Assembly: GCF_001705235.1 (NCBI RefSeq)
Contig: NZ_MCGV01000001.1
Location: forward strand, 1,860,001-1,924,000
DNA length: 64,000 nt
From: Clostridium pasteurianum
GTDB taxonomy: Bacteria > Bacillota > Clostridia > Clostridiales > Clostridiaceae
Direction of reading: 5' to 3'
Shown here: positions 26,502-35,421 of the stretch, in pieces
Position numbering within the stretch: the stretch's first letter is position 1
Layout of the letters: every line of letters begins with the position of its first letter
Notes under the pieces: model-generated
Databases searched by the model: none
The model's input: the letters and a program-made list of their open reading frames with translations, nothing else
Told to the model about the DNA's origin: nothing
Program-made: the position numbers and the translations under genes

Positions 26502-27200
26502 CTATTTCCTCCCTTCCTGAGTATTCTTTTCATCCGAAATTATCCTTCCATCCCTTACCGTAACTATTCTCTTCGCTTCTTTAGCTATATTCATATCATG
26601 AGTTATAAGAATAATCGTATTGCCTTCTTCATTTATTTTCTTAATCATCTCTATAACTTCTATACCAGTTTTACTATCAAGTGCTCCCGTAGGTTCATCT
26701 GCCAATATAATTTCAGGGTTAGAAGCCAGCGCCCTAGCAATAGCTACTCTCTGCTTCTGACCTCCTGATAATTCTGAAGGCTTATGATTTATATGTTCTT
26801 CAAGTCCAACCTTCTTAATAACTTCCATAGACTTACTTCTTATTTCGCTAGAACCTACTCCCTGGTATATAAGAGGTAATTCTACATTCTCTCTAACATT
26901 TAATTTAGGAAGCAAGTTATAGTTTTGAAATATAAATCCTATTTTTTTATTTCTTATTTCTGCAAGCTTATTATCACTACAGTTGGTGTTAACTCCATCC
27001 AAAAGATATTCTCCTTCACTAGCATTATCAAGACATCCTATAATATTCATAAGTGTTGATTTTCCAGCTCCTGATGGACCTACAATAGATACAAATTCAC
27101 CTTTTGAAATCTCTAAATTAATATCACTTAAGGCTCTATATTCATTTTTACCCATTTTATAAACCTTACCTAAATTTTTCATTTTAATTGATAAAGGCAT
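26502..27200 (-). CDS. MacB/LolD-type ABC transporter ATPase
   Basis: The nucleotide-binding subunit of the exporter. Walker A GPSGAGKST, Q-loop FIFQNYNLLPKL, signature LSGGQKQR, Walker B IILADEPTGALD and H-loop ITHD are all intact. At 232 residues it has the length of the MacB/LolD subfamily. ATG 27200 follows GAAGGTG; the longer ORF start is less likely. It lies between the MacA-like gene (21 bases) and the permease (one base). Confidence 0.94.
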   Translation of the reverse strand: MPLSIKMKNLGKVYKMGKNEYRALSDINLEISKGEFVSIVGPSGAGKSTLMNIIGCLDNASEGEYLLDGVNTNCSDNKLAEIRNKKIGFIFQNYNLLPKLNVRENVELPLIYQGVGSSEIRSKSMEVIKKVGLEEHINHKPSELSGGQKQRVAIARALASNPEIILADEPTGALDSKTGIEVIEMIKKINEEGNTIILITHDMNIAKEAKRIVTVRDGRIISDEKNTQEGRK

Positions 27201-27221
27201 TCTTACACCTTCTTTCATACA

Positions 27222-28400
27222 TTATTTGTTAGATGATTTATTGCCCCCTTGGGACTGCCTGCCACCGCTCATTCCTCCAAATCCGCCCATTGATCCAAAA
27301 CCACCTCTACTATTTTGTGAATTAGTACTTGTAGTTTGAGGAAGCTGAATCATAACCTTTTGTCCTTCATTTATACCTGAAGTTATCTCAACATAATTTT
27401 CATTTTCCAGTCCTGTTTGAACCTGAACTAAGTTTCCAGCCATATTAGTTCTTGATCCACTGTTTTCACTTCTTGAACTTGATTTATTATAACTTTCCTG
27501 AGAATCTGCCTTTGAACCATTGCTGCTTTGAACTCTTACGTATTTGTTTCCATTTCTTTCTACAAGTGCTTCAACTGGAATAACTAATGCATTCTGTTTT
27601 GATGTGACTTTTATATTTACATTGGCATTCATACCTAATTTTATAGCTGAATCTGCATTATCAACATTTACAACAACAGAATATGTAGTTACATTATTAG
27701 TAGTAGTACCAAGCTGAGATATAGTTTGTACAGTTCCTGAATATGTTTTACCACTTATAGCATCAAATTTTATATCTGCTTTTTGTCCAACTTGTACTTT
27801 TGATATATCAAGTTCGTCTACCGAAAGATTTACTTTTAACGAACTTGTATCAGCTATTGTAATAAGAGCTTTTCCCTGCTGAGCAGTATCTCCATTATTA
27901 TTATTTTTAGCAACAACAAGTCCTCCTATTGGAGCCGTTAATGTCATCGCATTTTGCTGATCCTGCGCACTTTGAAGAGCACTTTGATCCGACTCAAGTG
28001 TAAGTTCTGCCTTTTGTTTATCTGCATCAACTTTTGCACTGTTTACCGCAAGTTGATCCTGCTGAACAGCTAAATTTTCCTTATTAACCTGCTGATTTAT
28101 AGTATCGCTTCCAACATACGCAATTGTCTGACCTGATGTAACGGTATCCCCAACATTTACATTTAAATTTTCAATAGTTCCTGTATTATTTGCCACTACA
28201 TCCTTTGTCTGCGCTGCCCCAACCGTTCCTGTACCCGATACTGTAACATCTATATTACTTTTCTTAGCAGCTACAGCATAATATCTATTATTCGTCAAAC
28301 TTTTAGCACTTACAGATTTTTTATAAAAATAATATGCTCCTCCACCTGCAAGACAAACTATAAAAACACCAACTATTATATTAATAACTTTTTTATTCAT
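27222..28400 (-). CDS. MacA-like (HlyD/RND) membrane-fusion protein of the exporter
   Basis: An adaptor protein with an N-terminal membrane anchor (residues ~5-24), a biotinyl-lipoyl-like half motif (GTIENLNVNVGDTVTSGQTIAYVG), a coiled-coil insertion (~95-150, Gln/Ala-rich) and a second lipoyl half (LTAPIGGLVVAKNNNNGD), followed by beta-barrel domains. The C-terminal ~35 residues are Gly/Ser/Gln-rich low complexity (GGFGSMGGFGGMSGG). Length 392. In Gram-positive MacAB-like systems this partner lies outside the membrane and presents substrate to the permease. It lies 15 bases after the kinase gene. Confidence 0.9.
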   Translation of the reverse strand: MNKKVINIIVGVFIVCLAGGGAYYFYKKSVSAKSLTNNRYYAVAAKKSNIDVTVSGTGTVGAAQTKDVVANNTGTIENLNVNVGDTVTSGQTIAYVGSDTINQQVNKENLAVQQDQLAVNSAKVDADKQKAELTLESDQSALQSAQDQQNAMTLTAPIGGLVVAKNNNNGDTAQQGKALITIADTSSLKVNLSVDELDISKVQVGQKADIKFDAISGKTYSGTVQTISQLGTTTNNVTTYSVVVNVDNADSAIKLGMNANVNIKVTSKQNALVIPVEALVERNGNKYVRVQSSNGSKADSQESYNKSSSRSENSGSRTNMAGNLVQVQTGLENENYVEITSGINEGQKVMIQLPQTTSTNSQNSRGGFGSMGGFGGMSGGRQSQGGNKSSNK

Positions 28401-28415
28401 AGCGTAAACCTCCTA

Positions 28416-29906
28416 TTAACTTTCTAATTTATTAATTTTTATAGAAAACCATATTTCAGTTCCAATATCTTTCTTACTTTTTGCTCCTACTCTGCCTCCG
28501 TGTTCATCTATTATTTTTTTACATATTGCAAGACCTAACCCACTGCCACCATGTAAAGTATTTCTTGATGAATCTTCTCTGTAAAATCTATCAAAAATAT
28601 ATGGAAGAGCTTCTTCAGATATTCCCTTGCCATTATCCTTAACTTTTACAGTCACATACTCATCATCACTGCTCATTTCCACACTAATTTTACCTTCCGC
28701 CTTATTCATATACTTAATCGAGTTTGAAATTATATTTGTTATTACTCTGCTTATACTTTGAACATCTATATGGGTAATTATTTTTCCCTTTGCTAAATTG
28801 TTATAATAAAATTCCATGCCGTTCTTTTCAACATCAAATCTGCATTCCTCCATAATGTCACTCATGTATTTCACAAAATCTATATCAATAAAATGAAATG
28901 GAAGCTTTTTTAAATCCAATTTAGAATAAGTTAGAAGTTCTTCTATAAGATGATCCATGCTTTGAGTTTTATTGTATATAGTATTTATATATTTATCCAT
29001 TTTTTGAGGGGTATCTGCAACACCATCCTTTATTCCTTCAACATATCCCTTTATTGCCGTTAATGGAGTTTTTAAATCATGTGATATATTTGATATAAGT
29101 TCTTTCCTATTGTCTTCATATTGTATTTGCAGTTCAATTGATTCCTTTAATTTTTTTCTCATATCATCAAAAGCTTCACATACTTCTCCTATTTCATCCT
29201 TCGATTCAGCCTTAACCTCAAAATTTAAATTTCCATCCCTAATCTGTTCTGTACCTACCTTAAGCTGTTTTAAGGGAATAATTATAGATCTTGATACCAA
29301 AAATGTTATAAAACCACTTGTCAAACACACTATTAGTATTATTGAAATTATAATAGCTATAACAAATTCCTTTGATATCTCCAATAACTTACTCGAATCT
29401 ATTATGAAAAATAAGTTTCCCTCTTTTCCATTTGAAAACACAAATTTAATCTGTTTTACAATCAAATTACTATCATCATAAATATTTTGTGATTCCCTGA
29501 ATTTTTCTTTACGGGTACTGTAATTAGCATTAACTATTTCATTAAGCAACTTCTTATTATTTTTTGAACCACCATTAAAAATAATTTTGTCATTCTTTTC
29601 TACAATAATATACGAATTTTTCTGTACTAGCGATTTGTTTAGATCTTTCAAAAAATTTCCATTTAAAAAGTCATCGGGAACCGCATCCAATTGTTTTTGT
29701 ATATAATCAAACTGTTTCATATCAATAAATTTTAATTCCATATACGGATTTAAGAAAGGTCGTTCTCTTCTAGTGTCTATACTATAATAGGAATATAACT
29801 TTTTATTATATAAATTATTTAATCCAACAAAGGTAAATATACACAGAACAAGCGGAATTACGCACATTGCAATATTAGATAAAACAAGTTTAGTTTTTAT
29901 TGACAA
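28416..29906 (-). CDS. Sensor histidine kinase of the exporter operon
   Basis: A two-TM kinase of 496 residues: TM1 at ~8-28, extracellular sensor ~35-178, TM2 ~180-205, HAMP ~206-258, HisKA with ISNISHDLKTPLTAIKGY (His276) and HATPase boxes (NIISNSIKYM, VKDNGKGISEEAL, FDRFYREDSSRN, GGSGLGLAICKKI). It heads the operon that ends with the OmpR-type regulator, an unusual split of the two-component pair to the two ends. The TTG start follows GAGAGGAGC by six bases. The sensor domain has no recognised fold. Confidence 0.92.
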   Translation of the reverse strand: MSIKTKLVLSNIAMCVIPLVLCIFTFVGLNNLYNKKLYSYYSIDTRRERPFLNPYMELKFIDMKQFDYIQKQLDAVPDDFLNGNFLKDLNKSLVQKNSYIIVEKNDKIIFNGGSKNNKKLLNEIVNANYSTRKEKFRESQNIYDDSNLIVKQIKFVFSNGKEGNLFFIIDSSKLLEISKEFVIAIIISIILIVCLTSGFITFLVSRSIIIPLKQLKVGTEQIRDGNLNFEVKAESKDEIGEVCEAFDDMRKKLKESIELQIQYEDNRKELISNISHDLKTPLTAIKGYVEGIKDGVADTPQKMDKYINTIYNKTQSMDHLIEELLTYSKLDLKKLPFHFIDIDFVKYMSDIMEECRFDVEKNGMEFYYNNLAKGKIITHIDVQSISRVITNIISNSIKYMNKAEGKISVEMSSDDEYVTVKVKDNGKGISEEALPYIFDRFYREDSSRNTLHGGSGLGLAICKKIIDEHGGRVGAKSKKDIGTEIWFSIKINKLES

Positions 29907-30025
29907 TTGTAAGCTCCTCTCTATAATTTTTTAATAAACCAAAGTATATCCTGCTTTATATATTTTATCTTACTCTCTTATTCTTAAACCACTATAAATT
30001 AAATATAAATATTGCATAAATATTG

Positions 30026-30210
30026 CGAAGTAATAATTTTGAGGAACATTAAATAAAGCTCATAAATGAAAGCACCAAATTATAAAAATGCTAATAGCTT
30101 CTAATAACTCGCCTTTAGGCTCAGACAAATTAAAATCTCTAAGTATTTTTATAATTTGGTGCAAGACTTATTGAGCTTTATTTAAATCGTTTCCCAAAAC
30201 TATTACTTCG
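30026..30210. repeat. B palindromic element, subtype 1, not at a gene end
   Basis: CGAAGTAATAATTTTGAGG (30026) pairs with 30191-30210 with few changes. Inner arms ACCAAATTATAAAAATGCT and the complementary right side surround the inverted loop AATAACTCGC...GCTCAGACAAATT. It lies 120 bases upstream of the kinase start and 230 from the argF end; it is preceded by AATATTGCGAAG, as in the gmk gene end. Confidence 0.85.
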
Positions 30211-30220
30211 GTTGAAACAA

Positions 30221-30252
30221 AAGCAAGGAAAATTTTCTTCCGCTAAGGCTGT
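30221..30252 (-). repeat. A hairpin, subtype 1 (reversed)
   Basis: AAGCAAGGAAAATTTTCTTC then CGCTAAGG is the reversed subtype-1 A motif, on the expected side of the inverted B element. The rest of the interval to argF shows no gene. Confidence 0.55.
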
Positions 30253-30442
30253 CGAAACTCAAGACCTAAAAAAACAGTGCAAATTAATATGCACTGCTTC
30301 TCAGTTTCAAATTTATATTAGTTTTCTATTTTTAAAAAAGCTATACTTTAAATAACCGCTTATTTACACACTTATTTAAAGCATAACTTCCCCTTACCCC
30401 TAAATGGTACAAATTTTCATAAATATTATTTACAACATATCT

Positions 30443-31444
30443 TTATACATTTCCAAGTGTTGCAACCATAATAGCCTTTATTGAATGAAGTCTATTTTCT
30501 GCTTCATCAAATGCTAACGAATAATCACTTTCAAAAACTTCATCTGTAACCTCAAATGGAAGCTCATTAAATTCTTCATAAATGTCTTTTGCCGCATCTG
30601 TACTAAAATCGTGAAATGCAGGAAGGCAATGCATGAACTTTACATTCGGATTTTTAGTCTTAGAAATCATATCCATATTTATTTGATATGGTTTAAGCAT
30701 TTTAAGTCTTTCCAACCACACTTTTCTGTCCTCTCCCATTGAAACCCACACATCTGTATATAATACATCCGCACCAAGTACAGCTTCATCTACGTTATCA
30801 TTAAGTGTTATTGTTGCCCCTGTTGTCTTTCCTATCTCAATACATTTTTTCACTAAATCATCACTTGGGAATAACTTTTTAGGCGCTGCAATTCTAAAAT
30901 CCATCCCCATTTTAGCTGCCCCAATCATTAAAGCATTTGATACATTATTTCTTCCATCGCCGCAATATACAAATTTTATTTCATTAAGTGGTTTATTAAA
31001 CTTTTCTCTTAAAGTCATAAAGTTTGCAATAACCTGAGTTGGATGCTCCTCATCCGTAAGTCCATTCCATACTGGGACATGAGAATATTTAGCTAATGTT
31101 TCAACTATTTCTTGACCGTAACCTCTATATTCAATAGCATCAAACATTCTCCCAAGCACTCTTGCTGTATCTTTTATAGATTCTTTTTTACTTATTTGAC
31201 TTCCCGTAGAGCCTATGTAAACAGCATGAGCTCCCTGATCATGTGCTGCAACTTCAAAAGAACATCTAGTTCTAGTAGAATCTTTTTCAAATATTAAAGC
31301 TATATTCTTTCCCTTCAAATATTGTATTTCCGCACCCTTTTTTTTATCTTCCTTTAATTTTTTACCCAAATCAAGTAAATATTTTATATCTTCTGGAGAA
31401 AAATCAAGCAAAGATAAGAAGTTTTTATTATTTAAATACCCCAT
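30443..31444 (-). CDS. argF: Ornithine carbamoyltransferase
   Basis: Transfers the carbamoyl group to ornithine to make citrulline in arginine synthesis. Visible motifs are the carbamoyl-phosphate site STRTRCSFE, the ornithine loop region [23 protein letters not shown] and HCLPAF. At 333 residues it is full length. ATG follows AGGAGG. No other arginine gene is adjacent. The upstream region contains ARG-box-like half sites (31478-31515), so ArgR control is likely. The catabolic form (ArcB) is a possible alternative because these forms are not separable by eye, but no arc genes are near. Confidence 0.92.
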   Translation of the reverse strand: MGYLNNKNFLSLLDFSPEDIKYLLDLGKKLKEDKKKGAEIQYLKGKNIALIFEKDSTRTRCSFEVAAHDQGAHAVYIGSTGSQISKKESIKDTARVLGRMFDAIEYRGYGQEIVETLAKYSHVPVWNGLTDEEHPTQVIANFMTLREKFNKPLNEIKFVYCGDGRNNVSNALMIGAAKMGMDFRIAAPKKLFPSDDLVKKCIEIGKTTGATITLNDNVDEAVLGADVLYTDVWVSMGEDRKVWLERLKMLKPYQINMDMISKTKNPNVKFMHCLPAFHDFSTDAAKDIYEEFNELPFEVTDEVFESDYSLAFDEAENRLHSIKAIMVATLGNV

Positions 31445-31477
31445 ATTAATCCTCCTAATCTATGATCAAATATTATT

Positions 31478-31515
31478 TTGTTATAAATATTCATTGTTTT
31501 GAATAATTATAACAT
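31478..31515. promoter_or_regulatory. Possible ArgR operator (ARG boxes) upstream of argF
   Basis: ATAAATATTCA and TTGAATAATTAT form an interrupted dyad resembling paired ARG-box half sites (TGAATnnnnATTCA-type), about 35-70 bases before the argF start. Confidence 0.4.
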
Positions 31516-31570
31516 TAATTTAATAATAATTCAACCTTTATAGTTTAGGAGATTCAATTCATAATTTATA

Positions 31571-31620
31571 AATATTGCGAACTAACATTGATTTGCAACA
31601 TTAAAAAAATTATATAAATC
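31571..31620. repeat. B-element remnant (one arm)
   Basis: AATATTGCGAACTAACATTG then AACATTAAAAAAATTATA matches the outer and middle portions of a subtype-2 arm. It is broken at 31621 by a C element. Confidence 0.6.
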
Positions 31621-31720
31621 TTATGATATGTGGGGTTTGGGTCAAAGACCCGTTATCCCTTTGTATAAAATACAGACTATCTTAATATTTACGATTAATA
31701 ACTTTGATTTATAAATATAC
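31621..31720. repeat. C element, partial
   Basis: TTATGATATGTGGGGTTTGG then GTCAAAGACCCGTTATCC is a C terminal repeat. ATAAAATACAGACTATCTTA and TTTACGATTAATAACTTTGA are the C interior, inverted relative to 9400-9480. Confidence 0.65.
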
Positions 31721-31771
31721 GGAATTTTATGCATAGATTAAATTAGTAAATTACTATTTAGACAAGTAAAC

Positions 31772-31945
31772 TTTCAATAAGACTTGCTTCAAATTATAAA
31801 AAGACTTATAAATTTTAATTTGTCTGAGCTTTTTTTTCAGCAAGTTATTAAACATTTGGCCACACACAAACTTTTCGCCCAGATTTTCCGCAGCAGAGCG
31901 TAAGAAAATCTTCCTTGCTTTTCTCCTATGGGAAGTAACAGTATT
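31772..31945. repeat. B/A remnants at the 3' end of the GNAT gene
   Basis: Half a subtype-1 palindrome (TTCAATAAGACTTGCTTC...TTTGTCTGAGC...AGCAAGTTATT, 31772-31852) is followed by an A hairpin (AGATTTTCCGCAGCAGAGCG at 31881). The B end GGAAGTAACAGTATT (31931) comes next, against the stop codon at 31949, as if the palindrome body had been deleted. Confidence 0.7.
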
Positions 31946-31948
31946 TAT

Positions 31949-32479
31949 TTATTTGAAGAACCAGTATCTTCTAACTAGTCCTTTTTTCCATTCATCTACT
32001 ATTTCTTTTTCAAAAGTTCCTCCATTTTCCTCAATAATTTTTTTAGATCCTATATTTGAGGAAGCACAAGTCACAAGAATTGGAGAAACATTAAGCTCTT
32101 TAGATTTTTTAAGTCCCAACTTCAAAATAATTTTGCCATATCCCTTTTTCCTTTGAAGCGGTGCTATATCATATCCTATATTTCCTGCTATATCTTTTAG
32201 AAATTTACTTGTAAGCTCTTTTCGTATCCTTACTACCCCTAGTATATCTTCATTCTTATCTACTAACCAGTAATTACAGCATGGTACCCAGCCCTCTTTG
32301 AGATTTATACCCCTAGCTTCATTTTGAATTTTTATAACATAACTATGAAAATCCTCTAAGGCCTTACTGTACATATCAAAATATTCTTTTTCTCCGTATA
32401 TTTCATATTGCTTGACCATATTTTGAAATGCTTCTCTATATTTTAAGGAAGGTTCTACAAGTCTTATGTTATTATCCAT
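31949..32479 (-). CDS. GNAT-family N-acetyltransferase
   Basis: A cytosolic acetyl-CoA-dependent N-acyltransferase. The acetyl-CoA loop region is NIGYDIAPLQRKKGYGKIILKLGL (Q/RxxGxG/A variant), preceded by the strand LGVVRIRKEL and followed by ILVTCASSNIGSKKIIEENGGTFE, typical of the family. At 176 residues it has family length. The N-terminal RLVEPSLKYREAFQNMVKQYE resembles predicted acetyltransferases of unknown substrate. ATG 32479 follows AGGAGA and lies 13 bases after the DUF1836 gene, so the two are probably co-transcribed. Confidence 0.88.
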   Translation of the reverse strand: MDNNIRLVEPSLKYREAFQNMVKQYEIYGEKEYFDMYSKALEDFHSYVIKIQNEARGINLKEGWVPCCNYWLVDKNEDILGVVRIRKELTSKFLKDIAGNIGYDIAPLQRKKGYGKIILKLGLKKSKELNVSPILVTCASSNIGSKKIIEENGGTFEKEIVDEWKKGLVRRYWFFK

Positions 32480-32492
32480 ATTGACTGTTCTC

Positions 32493-33086
32493 CTATTCTT
32501 CCTCTGTATAATCATCAATTATCTTTTTAGCAATATTTTTTATGACACTAGCTTGTGCTATCAAAGTCATCACTATGGTAAACACAACTATTTTATCTTC
32601 ATCTTTTTCATTTAAATCAAATTTTTCCGTTATACCTTTAAGTTTTTCTTTACTAAAATATTGCTCTGCAAACACAGTATCAAAATAATCTTTTTGAACA
32701 TCAGAAAATACTTTATACGCTTGCTCCCATGATATTATGTCATCACTGCTGTCATTTATTTCATTAAAAGCTAACTTAAAAACTTTTTTTATTTCATCTG
32801 TACTAAGGACAGGCCTCATATAACTTAAAAGTAAAAGCTGCGCTATATGGTCTTTTGTATAACCTTTTTTTCTGCCATCCTCAGGTTTTGATATAACACC
32901 ACTCTTAATATAATTTTGTACTATATTATTAGTATACTTTTCGCTTTTAAATTTATCGTTTAAGAAATCTATAACCTGTGATAAAAATAAATCTAGCTTC
33001 GGTAATTCATCATAAGATATTATGCTATCTGCTGCTATACCTGCTACTAGTTTTTTTATAGTATTTATATCAAATTCCTCTTTCAT
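32493..33086 (-). CDS. DUF1836 domain-containing protein
   Basis: A 197-residue cytosolic protein of the DUF1836 family, found mainly in Firmicutes. The family signature is YTNNIVQNYIKSGVISKPEDGRKKGYTKDHIAQLLLLSYMRPVLS, which resembles a MerR-like winged-helix with the pattern GYT-x-DHIAQL; a helical C-terminal half follows. A DNA-binding role is plausible but unproven. ATG 33086 follows GGAGG. It is the first gene of a pair with the GNAT gene. Confidence 0.82.
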   Translation of the reverse strand: MKEEFDINTIKKLVAGIAADSIISYDELPKLDLFLSQVIDFLNDKFKSEKYTNNIVQNYIKSGVISKPEDGRKKGYTKDHIAQLLLLSYMRPVLSTDEIKKVFKLAFNEINDSSDDIISWEQAYKVFSDVQKDYFDTVFAEQYFSKEKLKGITEKFDLNEKDEDKIVVFTIVMTLIAQASVIKNIAKKIIDDYTEEE

Positions 33087-33442
33087 GATAAGTACCTCCA
33101 TCATTATTAAATTTATTTACAAAAATCATAATATATAGCCATAAGCTTATTATGTTTAAAATATATGAATCTTTTAGTTACATTATAAGTTAAATATAAC
33201 CCTATTACAAGTTATCTTTTATCTAAAGTGGCCTGTAAATTAGTGATATTTCGAGATAAACAGTGCTTGTACACTTTTTTTGTTTTAAATAATTATTTAA
33301 ACCCTAAAATAAGTTTATTTATATATTGTAATATGGTATTTAATATTATATAATTTACTCATAACTTAAATAACCTTTAAAAATACATACTCAACGGATT
33401 TATTTTATTATATAATTAGATATATAGATATATCTTTAGGGG
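33087..33442. other. Divergent intergenic region, no gene seen
   Basis: AT-rich, between the DUF1836 gene and the PspA operon. I see no repeat element or RNA gene. Confidence 0.5.
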
Positions 33443-33901
33443 GTGTTTAAAATAAAACGAAAAAATATAGTAGCGTGTTTTCTTTTTATCTTTATGTTTT
33501 TTACTGCAAATATATTTATTCCATCAAATATAAAAGATTACACGCTGCAAAATAATATAGTATATGCCTCTCCAAGAGGTGGATTTCACTCGGGAAGTTT
33601 CAGTTCCCACTCAAGTTCTAGCAGTGGAGGATTTAAATCAGGCAGCTTTAGTAACTCTCATTCAAGTAGCTCAAAAAGTTCTAAATCAGGATTGTTTGGA
33701 GGTTCCAGTAATAAAGGTTCCAGCTCTAGTTACTCACAAAAGCGAAGCTACATACCAATACCAATCCCTATATTTGGACATCATTACTACGGAGGCAGTT
33801 ATGGAATGGGATCATTTTTTGTATTCCGCATTATAAAATTTATATTATTTATAATAGTGGTAATATTTATATATAGATTCATTAAAAAAATGCGAAGATA
33901 A
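33443..33901 (+). CDS. Ser/Gly-rich membrane protein, first gene of the PspA operon
   Basis: No named family recognised. The protein has an N-terminal signal-like helix (residues ~9-30) and a low-complexity Ser/Gly/Lys/His segment (SPRGGFHSGSFSSHSSSSSG onward, ~45-90). A PIPIPIFGHHYYGGSYG stretch and a C-terminal TM helix (~128-145) ending in KKMRR follow. It would sit in the membrane with a flexible serine-rich outer loop. The start is uncertain: GTG 33443 lies inside the AGGGGG site, while an in-frame ATA at 33452 has better spacing. It lies 25 bases before the pspA-like gene, suggesting a role in envelope stress. Confidence 0.7.
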   Translation: MFKIKRKNIVACFLFIFMFFTANIFIPSNIKDYTLQNNIVYASPRGGFHSGSFSSHSSSSSGGFKSGSFSNSHSSSSKSSKSGLFGGSSNKGSSSSYSQKRSYIPIPIPIFGHHYYGGSYGMGSFFVFRIIKFILFIIVVIFIYRFIKKMRR

Positions 33902-33926
33902 TAAAATTATTAGGAGGAAAAAAATT

Positions 33927-34583
33927 ATGGGAATATTTAAAAGAGTATCTAATATGATGAAGGCAAAGGTAAACAATACACTAGACGAAATGGAAAATCC
34001 AATTGAATTACTTGATCAAAAAATAAGGGATATGGAAGAAAGCCTTAATAATGCCAAGATTTCTTCAGCACAAATACTTGGAAATGTTCATGAAATAGAA
34101 AAGAAACTTCAAAAAGCTAAACTTGAATCAAGCGATTATGATGCTAAAGTAAAACTTGCTGTAAAAGCTGGCAATGATGAACTTGCTAAAAAAGCTTTAG
34201 AAAGAAAACTAGATGCTGACAAACGTTCAGAAGCTTTAACCAAAAGCTATAACGATGCTTCACAAAAAGCCAAAGTTTTAAAAGATAAATTGAGATCTCT
34301 AGAAGATGAAATAGAAAAAACAAGAGCTTACAGGGACGAAGCTGCTGCAAGATATAATAATGCTGAAGCTACAGAGAAAGTAAATGAAGTTATAGCTAAT
34401 GTAGACACAGGTTCAAACAACATAAATCTTGATGATATAGAAAGAAAAATTGAAAAGAAAGAATCTATGGCAGAAGGTTTAGGAGATTTAAAGGAAGAAG
34501 ATTCATTAGATAAAGAATTTGAAAAACTAAATGAAGTAAATCTTGATGATGAACTTGCAAAATACAAAAATGACACTAAATAA
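33927..34583 (+). CDS. pspA: PspA/IM30-family membrane-stress protein
   Basis: A peripheral membrane protein forming large oligomers that protect the membrane. The N-terminus MGIFKRVSNMMKAKVNNTLDEMENPIELLDQKIRDMEESL is the family start with an amphipathic helix; residues ~25-150 are a long coiled coil; the C-terminal part is acidic. At 218 residues it is full length. ATG follows AGGAGG. Neighbours are the Ser-rich membrane protein and the Cys-rich protein, in place of the LiaSR-type genes often seen, so regulation here is unclear. Confidence 0.92.
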   Translation: MGIFKRVSNMMKAKVNNTLDEMENPIELLDQKIRDMEESLNNAKISSAQILGNVHEIEKKLQKAKLESSDYDAKVKLAVKAGNDELAKKALERKLDADKRSEALTKSYNDASQKAKVLKDKLRSLEDEIEKTRAYRDEAAARYNNAEATEKVNEVIANVDTGSNNINLDDIERKIEKKESMAEGLGDLKEEDSLDKEFEKLNEVNLDDELAKYKNDTK

Positions 34584-34594
34584 GGAGCTAGCTT

Positions 34595-35251
34595 ATGAGT
34601 AAAACAGAAGATTTTATAAAATCAGAGAAAGATCATTATGGGAAAGTATTTTCAGATATATCATTTGCAATAAATGATATATCTGATTTCCTAGATAAAA
34701 ATACACTGCATAACAGAAAATATGTATCTAGAGTACCCGTATTGTCTAAATACATGGAAATTTTAGACTCAGCCAATTCCGAAAGTAAAAAAGGTGGTTT
34801 CTTTAATAACGTTTTTAACGGAAATAAGTATATAGATCTTATTGAAAGTTACAAAAGTGACAACTTAAAAGATTTTAATCAACTTGAAAATTGTTCAACC
34901 TGTGAATGTCTAAGATGTACCTCTGAATGTAAATTTGATTCCTGTAATGGATGCTGTGATGGTAGGCGAGTTGCATATTGCGATCATAAACGCACAAACG
35001 TAGTACTATGGAAGAACAAAATTTTAAATTTAACCAACAATTCCACTGGAGAAGATGATAGGTATTCAGTTTTAGCCTTAGTTCAGGATATTCTAAAGGA
35101 CAAGCGCTATATACTAATTGAAAATCTAATTAACTCCGAAAGATTTATTCTATACTATACACCTGGAATTTCCGAAGATTCCTATGGTGAAATAACAAAT
35201 GAGGATGACTTCAATTTCGCAGCATCTGCTTATGAAAATTTATCACGCTAG
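34595..35251 (+). CDS. Cysteine-rich protein of unknown function, PspA operon
   Basis: No family recognised. The 218-residue protein has an acidic N-terminal half without TM segments and then a dense cysteine cluster at residues ~100-130 (CSTCECLRCTSECKFDSC, then NGCCDG and YCDH). It holds ten cysteines, with spacings C-x2-C-x-C-x2-C-x3-C-x4-C-x2-C-C, enough for two zinc sites or an Fe-S site. The C-terminal half looks alpha/beta and ends EDDFNFAASAYENL. It follows pspA by 11 bases with its own AAGGAG site, so the products may act together. Confidence 0.75.
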   Translation: MSKTEDFIKSEKDHYGKVFSDISFAINDISDFLDKNTLHNRKYVSRVPVLSKYMEILDSANSESKKGGFFNNVFNGNKYIDLIESYKSDNLKDFNQLENCSTCECLRCTSECKFDSCNGCCDGRRVAYCDHKRTNVVLWKNKILNLTNNSTGEDDRYSVLALVQDILKDKRYILIENLINSERFILYYTPGISEDSYGEITNEDDFNFAASAYENLSR

Positions 35252-35304
35252 TAGTATAAATAAAATTATATACAAAAATTTCTTGGCTAAATTTTTATTT
35301 TAAA

Positions 35305-35413
35305 GAGCTGTTGTATTTATTAAAAGAATTAATAACCCTTAGTTTGTAAAGTACCTTTTACCAAAACCTCAAACTAAAGTTAATTTCTACTTCTTTTATT
35401 AATGCAGTAGCTC
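35305..35413. terminator. Long imperfect hairpin between convergent genes
   Basis: Arms beginning GAGCTGTTGTATTTATTAAA (35305) and ending AATGCAGTAGCTC (35413) pair imperfectly over about 40 positions around a short loop. It probably terminates both the PspA operon and the membrane-protein gene. Its sequence is not that of B. Confidence 0.65.
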
Positions 35414-35421
35414 GATTTCTT

